DNA of 64,000 nucleotides, from positions 1-64,000 of the forward strand of contig VBAK01000107.1 in assembly GCA_005882275.1 (NCBI GenBank), given 5' to 3'. The DNA is from Candidatus Segetimicrobium genomatis (lineage in GTDB: Bacteria; Sysuimicrobiota; Sysuimicrobiia; Sysuimicrobiales; Segetimicrobiaceae). Below, in pieces: positions 54,601 to 63,168 of the stretch. Made by a program: the position numbers and the translations under genes. Within the stretch, counting starts at the first letter, position 1. Each line of letters starts with the position of its first letter. The notes below the pieces were generated by a model, which ran no database searches, was not told where the DNA came from, and saw only the letters and a program-made list of their open reading frames with translations.

Positions 54601-56057
54601 CGACGCAGGACCCCACGGCCGGTCTTTCGCTCGACGCCACGGATGTCGGCGTCTCGGGCGCGCTGGCCGACCGGATCACCGGGCTGGCCTACTATACGAA
54701 CGGCACGCTCCACATCGAACAGGCCGTGGTCGCCAAAGGCCCGCACAAGGTCGTGCTGGCGGGGACGCTCCCGGTCGACGCCAAGACCATGACGCTGGAT
54801 CCCGGACGGCCCCTCGCGCTGCAGTTGCGCCTTCAAGACGCGGGCCTCAGTTCCCTCGTGTTCCTGACCCCGCAGATCACGGACGCGACGGGGACGATCG
54901 CGGGCGCGGTCGACGTCGCCGGGACGGTGGCCGCCCCGCAGATGACCGGGTTCTTGCGATCGTCCGAGGGCCGGCTGAGCGTCCGGGGATTGCGGACCCC
55001 GCTGGAACGCCTGAACGTGGATCTGTCCTTTTCCCAGGACAACATCCAGGTGCGCGACCTCTCGGCGGCGCTGGGCCAGGGTCAGATTGCCGCCAGCGGG
55101 GCCGTCGAGATCACCAACTTCCGGCCGGGCAACGTCCAGCTGGCCTTCACCGCCACGCATGCCGCCGTCGACGTGCCCGGACTGTACAACGGCCTGGTGG
55201 ATGCCGGCCTCCAACTGAGCGGTCCGTGGGCCCAGCCGACGCTGTCGGGAACCGCGACGCTCTCCGACGCGGTCCTGTCGCCCGGCGCGACCGGCCCCGC
55301 CGGTGGGATCCCCAGGCTCGGCCTCGACGTCACCGTCGAGGCGGGGCAAAACGACGTCTTCGCGGTGGGGGCGATCCGGGCGCACGTGACCGGAAGCGTC
55401 CACGCCGGCGGGACGCTCGATCATCCCCTGCTGGCGGGCCGCGTCGTCGCGCCCGATGGCGAAGTCGACTTCCTGGGATCCGCCTTCCGCCTCACGTCCG
55501 GGGAAGCGGTGTTTTCAGAGTCGCTGGGGATCGAGCCGCGCGTCTCCATGCGGGCGCAGCAGGTGTACGGCGACACGCTCGTGTTTTTGGACATCAACGG
55601 GCTCGCGTTCCACCTGACGACGTCCGACCTCGCCGTGACGTCGGACCCGCCGATGACGCAGGCGGACCTCCTCAACATGATCGCCCGGAACGCGGGGTAC
55701 TTCGGCGATCCCGAGTCGATCCTCGGGCAGGGCGTGGGCCGGTACCTGTTGGGGTCGATCCGCGGGGCGCTCAACCTCAACGAGTTCGCGGTCACCTACA
55801 GCCACGAGAGCCCCGTCACGCTGCGGATCGGGAAGTTCCTGCTCCAGAACATCTACCTGACGGTGTCCGAGGTGTTTCCGGGACCGACCGCGACCACGCT
55901 GCCGGCCGCCGGGTCGCTGACCCGGCCGGTCCCCCCAGGCACGTCGTACGCCATCGGCGGGCTGGAGTACTTCTTGAGCCCCAGCGTGCTGGCCGCGTTC
56001 AACGTCGACACGCTGGGCGGGACGGGGGTCTTCCTGGTGACCCGGTTCCCGTTTTAA
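51561..56057 (+). CDS. TamB-like translocation/assembly or lipid-transport protein
   Basis: Giant 1498-residue AsmA/TamB-type protein spanning the periplasm. It has an inner membrane anchor (AAVTAFALAAALAFGGVLW, near residues 40-58), then over 1200 residues of repeating beta-strand units with G-x-L/A-x-L patterns that form a lipid-binding groove, and a C-terminal TamB (DUF490) domain ([51 protein letters not shown]) ending in Phe. The only normal start codon is GTG 51561, overlapping the previous gene by 70 bases; CTG 51627 would overlap by four. TamB homologues move phospholipids to, or insert barrels in, the outer membrane. Confidence 0.88.
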   Translation: MDDPLDPQRPVPGPHHGPPRFALTSPPRQATRRRFRWRSGAAVTAFALAAALAFGGVLWHRYRASGLLAGDLRRAVVRELEASLGRPVSLGGVTGDLVHRIVLRDLRIAERGGFDHGAAFSAAEVRLTFSWSRLFSTRLDVVGSIAKAELAHPHLVLSRDAAGRWSVGDVSGSRSSAGPGPFRGRVVVEDGSLDFADAFNLPGPPFAASFTRIAGAADFRAGDAVAVSLWGWSPDGEGATVNGAYRPGATSGLDLTATNASVSRWGPYLVRLRELGWTRGRFAGTVHLSVPASSSGVLLDYKAVLRLHEADVEYRPLHLQLRHVTGPITVDSMHAESPGLALVAEGSPVVLDGSIVFGGGPWLQFGLTSPGLDLATVQALFFPKAAVTIAGEAAGRVQVIGPAGAPGLDGEITGAHGRLNGQGFDGLHARLQYGAGLLSLTDLRADAAGGRIGGDLLLNARNPSPSYLFSGSTTDVDVHTLTSAGLPGLAALTGRFSGRMVGVDSGTGLQVMGDVTVGQGSLQGLPFDGLHAVFWRGAAGSVDLDYLSGQIGGAAIYSAGNVGADGALDLNVLVHDLSLADVRARAAPPAAGPAPAQAALDGTADLTGRATGTTDAPVFSGTVTATHGRLGPIAFARAQGDVVVTPGGLSSQDLVLQNGPARYRLSGGLTFDPPSAANLRLEADNVDAQWLSVALASAPDMTGTLSGDLTVNGPLGAPTVAGRVALDRGRVGGQRIDHAEAQLAPEAGRIRIAEAEARVNGSRLQAAGTIDPEGPIDLRVWAENLRPADVTAALGLNVAAEGGLTLSGEVGGTLRNPRLAGEVSAHSLVVGGEAFDASGALEYQGGTLRLHSFQLIQGPSSYRLSGEIRPGPDPTAGLALDIDHGEVATVLAAMGLRMPAPIRGTLDGRVELSGALDDPSARLTLTLRDATFGAYAIGTGAADLTLTHQKIEIDRFEIHPAQGQVAAKGRIDLAGPSAVEVSAQDINPDFLRPFFPFDQPFEGSLTFTAQFTGTTQDPTAGLSLDATDVGVSGALADRITGLAYYTNGTLHIEQAVVAKGPHKVVLAGTLPVDAKTMTLDPGRPLALQLRLQDAGLSSLVFLTPQITDATGTIAGAVDVAGTVAAPQMTGFLRSSEGRLSVRGLRTPLERLNVDLSFSQDNIQVRDLSAALGQGQIAASGAVEITNFRPGNVQLAFTATHAAVDVPGLYNGLVDAGLQLSGPWAQPTLSGTATLSDAVLSPGATGPAGGIPRLGLDVTVEAGQNDVFAVGAIRAHVTGSVHAGGTLDHPLLAGRVVAPDGEVDFLGSAFRLTSGEAVFSESLGIEPRVSMRAQQVYGDTLVFLDINGLAFHLTTSDLAVTSDPPMTQADLLNMIARNAGYFGDPESILGQGVGRYLLGSIRGALNLNEFAVTYSHESPVTLRIGKFLLQNIYLTVSEVFPGPTATTLPAAGSLTRPVPPGTSYAIGGLEYFLSPSVLAAFNVDTLGGTGVFLVTRFPF

Positions 56058-56167
56058 GGGCGCCATCCCCGCACCGCCGCCGGGGCGAGGCGCGATGACG
56101 GCGGCGCCGCCGGTCGGGGGAGACTGGCGCGCCGTCCCGATGGATACTCTAGAGGGGAGCGTGTGGC

Positions 56168-56803
56168 GTGTTTGCCGAGTACGTGCGTGAGCTCCAGAAG
56201 ATCGCCCTGCTGCGGCCGGACCAGGAAGCCCGGCTCTGGCGGGCCTACAAAGGTCGCGGCGATGCGCGCAGCCGCGCCCGCCTGATCGAGTCCTACCAGC
56301 CCCTCGTGTTCAAGGTGGCGATGCACCTGCGCCTGCGCGAGGAGATCGTCATGGACATGATCCAGGAGGGGACGGTGGGGCTGATCGAGGCGGCGGAGCG
56401 CTACGATCCGGCGCGGGGAGCGCGGTTCAGCACCTACGCCGCCTACCGGATCCGAGGCCGCATCCTCAATGCGCTCCACCGCGAACGGGCGCCCGCGGCG
56501 GCGGGAGGCCTCCAGACCCTGCCGGAGGCGCTGCTGGAGCGCCTCCAGGACCCGGGAGCGGAGGACAGCCTGGCGCACGTGGAAGACGCGGTGGTGGTCG
56601 AGCAGGTCGTCGCGGCGATCGACCGGCTGCCCTCGCGGGAGCGGCGGATCCTCCACGCGTTCTTCCGCAAGGAGGAGCCCCGACGGATCGCCGGCGAACT
56701 CCGCATCAGCCTCTCGCACCTCTATCGCCTGCAGAAGCAAGCGGTGCAGCGGATCCAGGCGCATCTGGTGCCGGCCCACGCCGGGATGCGGGTCCCGGAA
56801 TGA
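56168..56803 (+). CDS. sigma-70 family RNA polymerase sigma factor
   Basis: 211 residues with regions 2 and 4 and a short region 3. Region 2: IESYQPLVFKVAMHLRL and DMIQEGTVGLIEAAERYDP, then GARFSTYAAYRIRGRILNAL. Region 4: IDRLPSRERRILHAFF and ISLSHLYRLQKQAVQRI. The strong region 2.1-2.2 suggests a group 3 (FliA/SigF/SigB-like) factor rather than an ECF factor. GTG 56168 follows GGGGAG. The next gene overlaps it by four bases and codes for a one-pass membrane protein, and the outer-membrane assembly operon follows. I infer control of envelope genes, but no target promoter is proven. Confidence 0.88.
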   Translation: MFAEYVRELQKIALLRPDQEARLWRAYKGRGDARSRARLIESYQPLVFKVAMHLRLREEIVMDMIQEGTVGLIEAAERYDPARGARFSTYAAYRIRGRILNALHRERAPAAAGGLQTLPEALLERLQDPGAEDSLAHVEDAVVVEQVVAAIDRLPSRERRILHAFFRKEEPRRIAGELRISLSHLYRLQKQAVQRIQAHLVPAHAGMRVPE

Positions 56804-57348
56804 ACGGCGGGGCCGGGCCGTCCGGAATCGTGGAGCACATCCGCCATGCCGAGGCATGGCTCCGGCGGGCGCGGGGAGACTGCGCGCGGGGGGACGCGCG
56901 GCAGGCGGTGCTGCGGCTGCTGCTCGCCGAGGCGGAGATCCGCCGCGCCCGCGAATCGGGGGCCTGGATGGACGTGCCGGTGTCCTGCGGAGTCCGTCGG
57001 GGGCGTCCGGCGAGGGTGGTCTGGGCGGTGGTGGCGGCCGGCCTGCTGGTCGTGGCCGCCTCTGCGCTCCTGCGGCCTCCCGGGCCCGTCCCGTCGGCCG
57101 GGATACGCTCGGACGGTCGAGCCGCGGCCGCCGCAGACGAGGGAAGGGGGATCCTCCGATTCGAGAGCGGGAACGTTCTCCCGTTTGTGGGCTTTCCCGT
57201 GGGCGCGCGGCCGGACCGGCCGGCCTTCGATGGTTTCTGGGGACCGGACGCCCCGCCCGCCGGCGAGGCATCCGGAGGTGCCTCCATCGACGTGCCGCTG
57301 CGCTTCGGCGGTGACGGGAGCGTTCCGGCGATATCGAAATCACAGTAA
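56800..57348 (+). CDS. one-pass membrane protein, possible anti-sigma partner
   Basis: 182 residues that I do not recognise as a named family. An N-terminal helical, Arg/Ala/Glu-rich cytoplasmic part of about 65 residues (HIRHAEAWLRRA, AVLRLLLAEAEIRRA) is followed by one membrane helix (VVWAVVAAGLLVVAASALL) and an extracytoplasmic tail with little predicted structure. The ATG overlaps the sigma factor stop (ATGA), so the two are co-translated. That layout is typical of sigma/anti-sigma pairs, but no zinc-binding or RskA/RseA motif is visible. A role in the downstream OM assembly operon is equally possible. Confidence 0.6.
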   Translation: MNGGAGPSGIVEHIRHAEAWLRRARGDCARGDARQAVLRLLLAEAEIRRARESGAWMDVPVSCGVRRGRPARVVWAVVAAGLLVVAASALLRPPGPVPSAGIRSDGRAAAAADEGRGILRFESGNVLPFVGFPVGARPDRPAFDGFWGPDAPPAGEASGGASIDVPLRFGGDGSVPAISKSQ

Positions 57349-57357
57349 GGAGCGGTG

Positions 57358-59268
57358 ATGATACCTCCTCGGAGTCGGGCGGCGCGCCTGGTAGCCTTCG
57401 GCGTGCCGTGGGCCATCCTATTTGTGGCCGCGGCGCCGGCCGGGCTGACCGCCCAGCCGCGGCTGCGGGTTGCGGCACTGCCGCGGGCGCAGTTCCAGCC
57501 GCCCCCCGCGCAGCCGCCGCCGGCGCCGCCGCCGCCATCGACGCCCTCGCCGCCGCCGGGGCCACCGGCCCCGCCCGGGCTCGTGCCCCCCGGCCCCTTC
57601 GTCCCGGAGCCGGGGGTTCCACCGCAGACCCTCCCGCCGCAGAAGGTCGCTGAGGTCGTGGTGCGCGGCAACGAGCACGTTCCCACCGATCAGCTCCTCG
57701 CGGTCGTGTCGACCAAGCCGAACGATCCTCTCAACGACGAGAAGCTCCGCAACGACGTCCAGGCGATCCTCAACCTGGGGCAGTTCGCGGACGCGGTGGT
57801 GCGGTTCGAGCCGGTCCCGAACGGCGTCCGGGTGGTGTTCGTCGTCGTGGAAAACCCGATCATCTCATCCGTCGACATCACGGGCAACACGATCATCCCC
57901 ACGCCGGAGGTCCTGAAAGCGCTGGGGGTCGAGACGGGCCGGGTGCTGAATACCGTCACCATGCGCAACGGGCTGCGGGCGGTGGAGAAGGTCTATCAGG
58001 ACAAGGGCTATATCCTGGCCCGCGTCGCCGACGTCTCGGTCAGCCCCGAGGGGGTGCTCCGGGTGGCGCTGACCGAGGGGCGGATCGAAACGATCAAGGT
58101 CGAGGGGTTGGTCAAGACCCACGAGTACGTCGTCCTCCGCGAGCTCGGATTCAAGCCGGGCGACGTGTTCAACGTCAACGAGGTCAACGCCAGCCTCAGG
58201 CGTCTCTTCCAGCTGCAGTACTTCTCGGACGTGAAGGCGCAGCCGGGCCCCGGCGCGCAGCCGGATACCGTCGACGTCACGATCTCGGTCACGGAGCAGA
58301 AAACGGCCACGGTGAGCTTTGGCGCCGGCTTCAGCAACCAGACCGGGATCGAGGGGTTCGTCGGCCTGCGCGACATCGACTTCGGGGGAAACGGGCAGTC
58401 CGTGCGGATCGAGTACAGCAGCACCGCGCTGTTCGGCACGGGCCTGGCCATCTCGTTCCATGAGCCGTATTTCGAGGGGAGCCGCACCGTCTTCGATACC
58501 CAGCTGTTCAACACGACGACGATCCCGACCGACTACTCGCTGGGGCTCAACAGCTCATTCCAGTACGATCTGACCCAGGTGGGAGGGTTCTTCTCCTTCA
58601 CATCCCCGCTCAGCCCGAGCACCTCGGTCAACTACGGGATCAAGGCGGTGACCTCGACCTTCGGCCCTCCCCTCATCGGCACGCCGCCGCCGGGGAGCTT
58701 CCCGTTCACCCCCGGCCAGGTCAACGCGCTGATCGTCGGCGCCGCCGTGGACTCGCGGGACGATCCCGTGAACCCGGCGACCGGGGACCACCTCCAGCTC
58801 ATCGGCGAGTTCGCCCTCCGGGTGCTCGGCGGGTCGTTCACGTTTCAGAAGTATGAGCTCGACTACGCCCACTTCATCCCGGTCACGGCCGCGGACACGC
58901 TGGTGGGGCACGTGCATCTCGGGTATTCCGCCACCCCGCTGCCGATTCAAGAGCAGCTCTACCTCGGGGGCCAGGCCGCGCTGCGGGGGTACGTGACCAG
59001 CCGCTTTCGCGGGGACGAGATGGCCTTCGCGCAGGCGGAGTATCGGTTCCCGATCAGCGAGCTGCCGCTGCTGCACAGCTTCGGCGGGATCACCGGCGTC
59101 GTGTTCATCGAGGCGGGAGACGCCGAGCCGACGGGATCCCAGTTGAGGTTCAAGGAGGATGTCGGCCTCGGCATCCAGGTCAAAACCGCCGTCGGGCCGT
59201 TCCGGCTCGACTACGGGGTCAGCCCCGAAGGGTCGCAGTTGTGGATTTCCACCGGGGCGCAATTTTAA
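57358..59268 (+). CDS. bamA: outer membrane protein assembly factor BamA
   Basis: Omp85 protein that folds beta-barrels into the outer membrane; 636 residues. After a signal peptide and a Pro-rich linker (about residues 45-85) come three POTRA domains (VRGNEHVPTDQLL; ITGNTIIPTPEVLKALGV; KVEGLVKTHEYVVLRELGF) and a 16-strand barrel (about 310-636) with the ALRGY loop-6 motif and a C-terminal Phe. Proteobacterial BamA has five POTRAs, so three is a short version like that of some diderm Terrabacteria. ATG 57358 follows AAGGAG. First of a bamA-ompH-lpx cluster. Confidence 0.93.
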   Translation: MIPPRSRAARLVAFGVPWAILFVAAAPAGLTAQPRLRVAALPRAQFQPPPAQPPPAPPPPSTPSPPPGPPAPPGLVPPGPFVPEPGVPPQTLPPQKVAEVVVRGNEHVPTDQLLAVVSTKPNDPLNDEKLRNDVQAILNLGQFADAVVRFEPVPNGVRVVFVVVENPIISSVDITGNTIIPTPEVLKALGVETGRVLNTVTMRNGLRAVEKVYQDKGYILARVADVSVSPEGVLRVALTEGRIETIKVEGLVKTHEYVVLRELGFKPGDVFNVNEVNASLRRLFQLQYFSDVKAQPGPGAQPDTVDVTISVTEQKTATVSFGAGFSNQTGIEGFVGLRDIDFGGNGQSVRIEYSSTALFGTGLAISFHEPYFEGSRTVFDTQLFNTTTIPTDYSLGLNSSFQYDLTQVGGFFSFTSPLSPSTSVNYGIKAVTSTFGPPLIGTPPPGSFPFTPGQVNALIVGAAVDSRDDPVNPATGDHLQLIGEFALRVLGGSFTFQKYELDYAHFIPVTAADTLVGHVHLGYSATPLPIQEQLYLGGQAALRGYVTSRFRGDEMAFAQAEYRFPISELPLLHSFGGITGVVFIEAGDAEPTGSQLRFKEDVGLGIQVKTAVGPFRLDYGVSPEGSQLWISTGAQF

Positions 59269-59289
59269 TGTTAAGGAGGGACCGGCATC

Positions 59290-59739
59290 ATGAGGTGGAA
59301 CGCCAGAAGCATCGGCATCGCGGCGGCGGTGATCATCGTGCTCGCCGCTTCGGGATTCATCGCGGCCCGATCGGCTCCGGCCCTGGGGCAGTCCTTCACG
59401 GTCGGGTACGTGGATATGGCCAAGGCGATTGAAGGCCATCCAAAGAAGGCGAGCGCGGAGGCGGCCCTGAAGGACTACGCGCAGGCCCAGATCGCCGACG
59501 CGCAGCAGCGCATGAAGACGATGACCCCGGACCAGCAGGCGGAGACCCGGAACAAGGTCAACCAGGATCTCGTGAAGAAGCGCCAGGAGCTGATCGCCCC
59601 CCTCGAGAAAGACATCCGCGCCGCCATCGAGAAGGTCGCGAGATCGCAGGGCATTGCGATCGTGCTGAGCCGCGACGTCGTCCTGTACGGCGGGGTCGAT
59701 CTGACCGATCAGGTCGTCAAGGCGATCAGCGGCAAATGA
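59290..59739 (+). CDS. OmpH/Skp-family periplasmic chaperone 1
   Basis: 149 residues: signal peptide (IGIAAAVIIVLAASGFIAARSA), then the Skp pattern of a first strand (VGYVDMAKAIEGHPK), a long Gln/Lys-rich coiled-coil tentacle and a closing VKAIS segment. Skp trimers hold unfolded outer membrane proteins on the way to BamA. ATG 59290 follows AAGGAGGGACC. It lies 21 bases after bamA, the usual position. Confidence 0.88.
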   Translation: MRWNARSIGIAAAVIIVLAASGFIAARSAPALGQSFTVGYVDMAKAIEGHPKKASAEAALKDYAQAQIADAQQRMKTMTPDQQAETRNKVNQDLVKKRQELIAPLEKDIRAAIEKVARSQGIAIVLSRDVVLYGGVDLTDQVVKAISGK

Positions 59740-59749
59740 CGGTTCGGAG

Positions 59750-60892
59750 ATGACCCGCCCGCTCGTCTGGGCCGCGCTGGCCGCCCTCCTCGCCGGCTGC
59801 TCGGGGCGGGCGATGACGGCGAATCCGGCTCCCGCGCTCCCTCCCGAGGCGCGCGCCGCCACCGCCCCGCGGATCGCCGTGGTGGACCTCACGCGGGCGA
59901 CCCGGGTCCACCCCCGGTGGGCGGAGGTCGCGGCCCTCGACCGGCAAATCAGCGTGCTCCAGGCCAAGCTCGCCCTGGCGTCCGATCCCCGCCTCTCCGC
60001 CGCGCGCATCGAGATCCCCCGGGTGGATCTGACCCCCGAGATGAAGGCCGCCGTGGAGCGGATGCGGCCGGAGTTCCAGCACGAGGTCGAGGCGGTGCGG
60101 GCGGCGGCGCGGGCGGAGCTGGATGCCTACGCCGCCCAGGTGCGCGCGGGCCAGCAGCAGCAGCTCGTCGCGAAGCGCGCGGCGCTGGAGGCGCAGATGA
60201 CCGCGGCGATCCAGGAGAAGCGCGACGCGCTCGACCAGGACGGCCAGGAGTACCAGCAGCAGCAGCTGGCGGAGTACCGGCTGCCGATCCTCAACCTCAA
60301 GTTGAAGCTGGAGAACGTGCAGCCGTCGGCCAGGGGAGATGTGGAGACGCTGAACGAACAGCTGCAGGCGCTGACGAAGGAGCGGGACGAGAAGATCGCC
60401 GCGCACGAGAAGGCGAACCAGGAGACGCTGCAGGAGTTCCAGCAGGGGCAGATCCGGCGGTCCAACGACCGGCTCGCGGCGCTCTCGGCGCAGCTCAACG
60501 CGGACGGGCAGCGCCTGGTGGACGCCCGGGCCGCGGAGATCACCGCCCGCGTTCGCGCGCAGCTCGAGGCGACGCAGGCGGAATTCAACCAGCGCCTCCG
60601 GGGACAGCAGGAGGCCATCGTCACCTCCGCGCGCGCGGCCCAGGCCCAGGCGGTGGCGCAGGCTCAGGCGCAGGCGCGGTCCGAGACCGAACGGATCCGC
60701 GCGCTGCAGGACCAGCTCGTGGCGGTCCAGCGTGACCGGGCGCGGCTCTACGCGCTGATCCTCGCCGCCGTCCGCGTCGAGTCGGCGGGGCTGGCCCAGG
60801 AGCGCAAGTGGGACGTCGTGCTCACCGAGGCGATCTCCGCGCCGGGCGCGTTCGACGCCACCGACGAGGTCATCGCCCGCATCAGGCGATAA
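59750..60892 (+). CDS. long OmpH-like lipoprotein with coiled coils
   Basis: 380 residues. Lipobox LLAGC with Cys17 predicts a lipid anchor via Lgt. The mature part starts like Skp (IAVVDLTRATRVHPRW) but continues as a very long Gln/Ala/Arg-rich coiled coil (about 120-330) before an OmpH-like end (DVVLTEAISAPGAFDATDEVIARI). It thus looks like a Skp whose tentacle is more than doubled. It lies in line between two normal-sized OmpH-like genes, so it is probably a periplasmic chaperone or spacer. ATG 59750 is eight bases after the previous stop. Confidence 0.8.
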   Translation: MTRPLVWAALAALLAGCSGRAMTANPAPALPPEARAATAPRIAVVDLTRATRVHPRWAEVAALDRQISVLQAKLALASDPRLSAARIEIPRVDLTPEMKAAVERMRPEFQHEVEAVRAAARAELDAYAAQVRAGQQQQLVAKRAALEAQMTAAIQEKRDALDQDGQEYQQQQLAEYRLPILNLKLKLENVQPSARGDVETLNEQLQALTKERDEKIAAHEKANQETLQEFQQGQIRRSNDRLAALSAQLNADGQRLVDARAAEITARVRAQLEATQAEFNQRLRGQQEAIVTSARAAQAQAVAQAQAQARSETERIRALQDQLVAVQRDRARLYALILAAVRVESAGLAQERKWDVVLTEAISAPGAFDATDEVIARIRR

Positions 60893-60904
60893 GGGGAGGC
60901 CGGC

Positions 60905-61309
60905 ATGACGAAACTTCTGGTCGGGCTGCTCGCATTCGGGGTGGCGTTCATGCCCGGGCAGTGCACCGGGCCCGCCGTCGGCGTCGTGGACACCCAGCGG
61001 GTGCTGAACGAAAGCGTCAAGGCGCTGCAGTATCAGAAGCAGCTGGATGATCGCGAAAAGCAGATGGTCGCCGATCTCGCCGCCATCGCCCCGCAGATCG
61101 GCAAGCCCGAGCTGAACGCCCGCCGCGCCCGGTACCTGACGGAGCTCGGGCAGATGAAGCGCGATTTCGAAGCGCAGCTCACGCAGCAGTTGAACCAGGC
61201 GGCCGGCGAGATCGCCCGGGAGGATCATCTCCGGATCGTCCTGGTGAAGGCGCCGACCTGGGCCGGCGGCCGGGACATCACGCAGCAGGTCATCGACCGG
61301 CTGAAGTAG
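60905..61309 (+). CDS. OmpH/Skp-family periplasmic chaperone 2
   Basis: 134 residues with a signal peptide ([15 protein letters not shown]), then [22 protein letters not shown], a short coiled coil and a closing [14 protein letters not shown]. It is the third OmpH-like gene in a row and the shortest. ATG 60905 follows AAGGGGAGG, 12 bases after the lipoprotein. Eight bases separate it from lpxD. Confidence 0.85.
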   Translation: MTKLLVGLLAFGVAFMPGQCTGPAVGVVDTQRVLNESVKALQYQKQLDDREKQMVADLAAIAPQIGKPELNARRARYLTELGQMKRDFEAQLTQQLNQAAGEIAREDHLRIVLVKAPTWAGGRDITQQVIDRLK

Positions 61310-61317
61310 GCGCGCGA

Positions 61318-62334
61318 ATGCGATTGGATGCGCTGGCCCAGCGCGTCGGCGGGGAGCTCGCCGGGGATCCCGGCCTGGAAGTGCACCAGGTGGCCCCCCC
61401 CGAGGACGCCCGCCCCGGGACGGTCGTGGTGGTGACCGATCCGCGCCGCCTGCGCCAGGTCGAGGCCGCGGGCGCCGCCGTGATCCTGCCCCACGATGCG
61501 CCGCCCACCCGTCTGCCGGCGATCCGCGTGGCGAGCGTCCGGCTGGCGCTGGCCCTGGCCCTGCGGGCCCTGGCGCCGCGGACCGCCCCGCCGGCCGGCA
61601 TCCACCCCACCTGCGTGCGCGGGGCCCGGGTCACGGTGGGGGCGGAGTGTTCCCTGGGCCCGTACGTGGTCGTGGGGAACGATGTGACGCTGGGGGACCG
61701 CGTGCAGGCGCACGCCCACGTGGTCATCGAGGACGACGTCCAGATCGGCCCGGACAGCATTCTCCACGCGCAGGCGACGATCCGCCGCGGCAGCCGCCTC
61801 GGCGCGCGCGTCGTCGTGCAGAGCGGGGCCGTGGTCGGCAGCGACGGGTTCGGGTACGCGCAGGATGCCGAGCGCCGGCACATCCACATTCCCCAGATCG
61901 GGCGTGTCGTCATCGAGGACGACGTGGAGATCGGGGCCAACACGACGGTGGACCGGGCCATGCTGGGGGTGACGCGGATCGGCCGGGGCACCAAGCTCGA
62001 TAACCTCGTCCACATCGCGCACAATGTGCAGATCGGCGAGGACGTCGCCATCGCCGCGGCCGTGTTCGTGGCGGGGAGCGCGCGGATCGGCAACCGTGTC
62101 CTGATCGGCGGGTGGGTCGGCGTCAGGGATCACGCCGTGATCGGGGACGACGCGATCGTCCATGCGGATACCGGCGTGTCCGAAGACGTGGCGCCCGGCG
62201 ATGTCGTGGCGGGCCACCCGGCGTGGCCGGCCAGGTCGCAGCGGCGGGCCGAGGCGGCCTACCGGCGCCTCCCCGAGCTGGTGCGCGGGTTCCGGGAGCT
62301 CACCCGCCGCCTCCGCCGCCTCGAAGGCGGGTAG
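61318..62334 (+). CDS. lpxD: UDP-3-O-acylglucosamine N-acyltransferase
   Basis: Third step of lipid A synthesis: adds a second acyl chain to UDP-3-O-acyl-glucosamine. 338 residues with an N-terminal uridine-binding domain ([13 protein letters not shown]) and a left-handed beta-helix of hexapeptide repeats, with the catalytic His in [11 protein letters not shown] and [22 protein letters not shown]. Its length and C-terminal helices are typical. With lpxC, fabZ and lpxA it shows an LPS-containing outer membrane. Confidence 0.95.
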   Translation: MRLDALAQRVGGELAGDPGLEVHQVAPPEDARPGTVVVVTDPRRLRQVEAAGAAVILPHDAPPTRLPAIRVASVRLALALALRALAPRTAPPAGIHPTCVRGARVTVGAECSLGPYVVVGNDVTLGDRVQAHAHVVIEDDVQIGPDSILHAQATIRRGSRLGARVVVQSGAVVGSDGFGYAQDAERRHIHIPQIGRVVIEDDVEIGANTTVDRAMLGVTRIGRGTKLDNLVHIAHNVQIGEDVAIAAAVFVAGSARIGNRVLIGGWVGVRDHAVIGDDAIVHADTGVSEDVAPGDVVAGHPAWPARSQRRAEAAYRRLPELVRGFRELTRRLRRLEGG

Positions 62335-62343
62335 CGCGCGGCG

Positions 62344-63168
62344 GTGGAGCCGGCCCGGCAGGGAACGATCGCCGCGGCGGCGCGGCTGGCGGGGGTCGGC
62401 CTCCACACCGGCCAGCACCGGCAGATGATGCTCCGCCCGGCGCCCCCCAACACCGGCATCGTCTTCCGGCGCCCGGGGGGCGGGGGGACGATCCCGGCGA
62501 CGCTGGCCGCCGTGACCGGCACCGCCGGGCGCGTCACGCTCGGCGGCGAGGACGGCGTCCAGACCGTGGAGCACCTCCTCTCCGCGGCGTGGGCCCTCGG
62601 GATCGACAACCTGGACGTGGAACTCGACGGCGGCGAGGTCCCCGGGATGGACGGGAGCGCTCTGCCCATCGTCCGCGCGCTGCGCGAGGCGGGGCGGCGC
62701 CCCCAGGAGGCGCCGCGGCCGGTGCTCTCGGTCATCCGGCCGGTCTGGGTGGGCGAGGGCGGCGCCTTCGCCGTGGCCCTCCCGGCCCCGCGGTTTGGCG
62801 CGGCCTGCGTGGTGCGCTTCGACGCCCCCTGGTCGGAAGACCAGGCCGCGACGTACGATCCGGCCCGCGACCCCTACGAGGAGGTCATCGCTCCGGCGCG
62901 AACGTGGGGATACGAGCGGGACGCGGACGCGCTCCGCCGGCGGGGTCTGGCCCTCGGCGCGTCGCTGGAGAACACCCTGGTGATCCGGGACGCGGGGTTT
63001 CGCAATCCGCCGCGCTTCCCCAACGAGCCGGCGCGCCACAAGGTGCTCGACCTGCTGGGGGATCTGGCCCTGCTGGGCCGGGAGGTGCGGGGCTACGTCA
63101 TCGCGATCCGCGCCGGCCACACCCTGCATGTCGCACTGGCGAAGGCGCTGAGCCAACAGGAGGGATGA
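62344..63168 (+). CDS. lpxC: UDP-3-O-acyl-N-acetylglucosamine deacetylase
   Basis: Zinc enzyme of the committed lipid A step. 274 residues, near the short end of the family. Zinc and catalytic residues are present: His in QTVEHLLSA, His and Asp in HKVLDLLGDLALLG, and the catalytic His in GHTLHVAL; N-terminal GVGLHTGQ and MDGSALPIV are canonical. GTG 62344 is nine bases after lpxD. Its TGA overlaps the fabZ ATG. Confidence 0.95.
   Translation: MEPARQGTIAAAARLAGVGLHTGQHRQMMLRPAPPNTGIVFRRPGGGGTIPATLAAVTGTAGRVTLGGEDGVQTVEHLLSAAWALGIDNLDVELDGGEVPGMDGSALPIVRALREAGRRPQEAPRPVLSVIRPVWVGEGGAFAVALPAPRFGAACVVRFDAPWSEDQAATYDPARDPYEEVIAPARTWGYERDADALRRRGLALGASLENTLVIRDAGFRNPPRFPNEPARHKVLDLLGDLALLGREVRGYVIAIRAGHTLHVALAKALSQQEG

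Noticed and set aside
53511-55424. A 637-codon frame antisense to the TamB-like gene
   Set aside because: Shadow frame in GC-rich DNA; the sense frame has the conserved TamB end.
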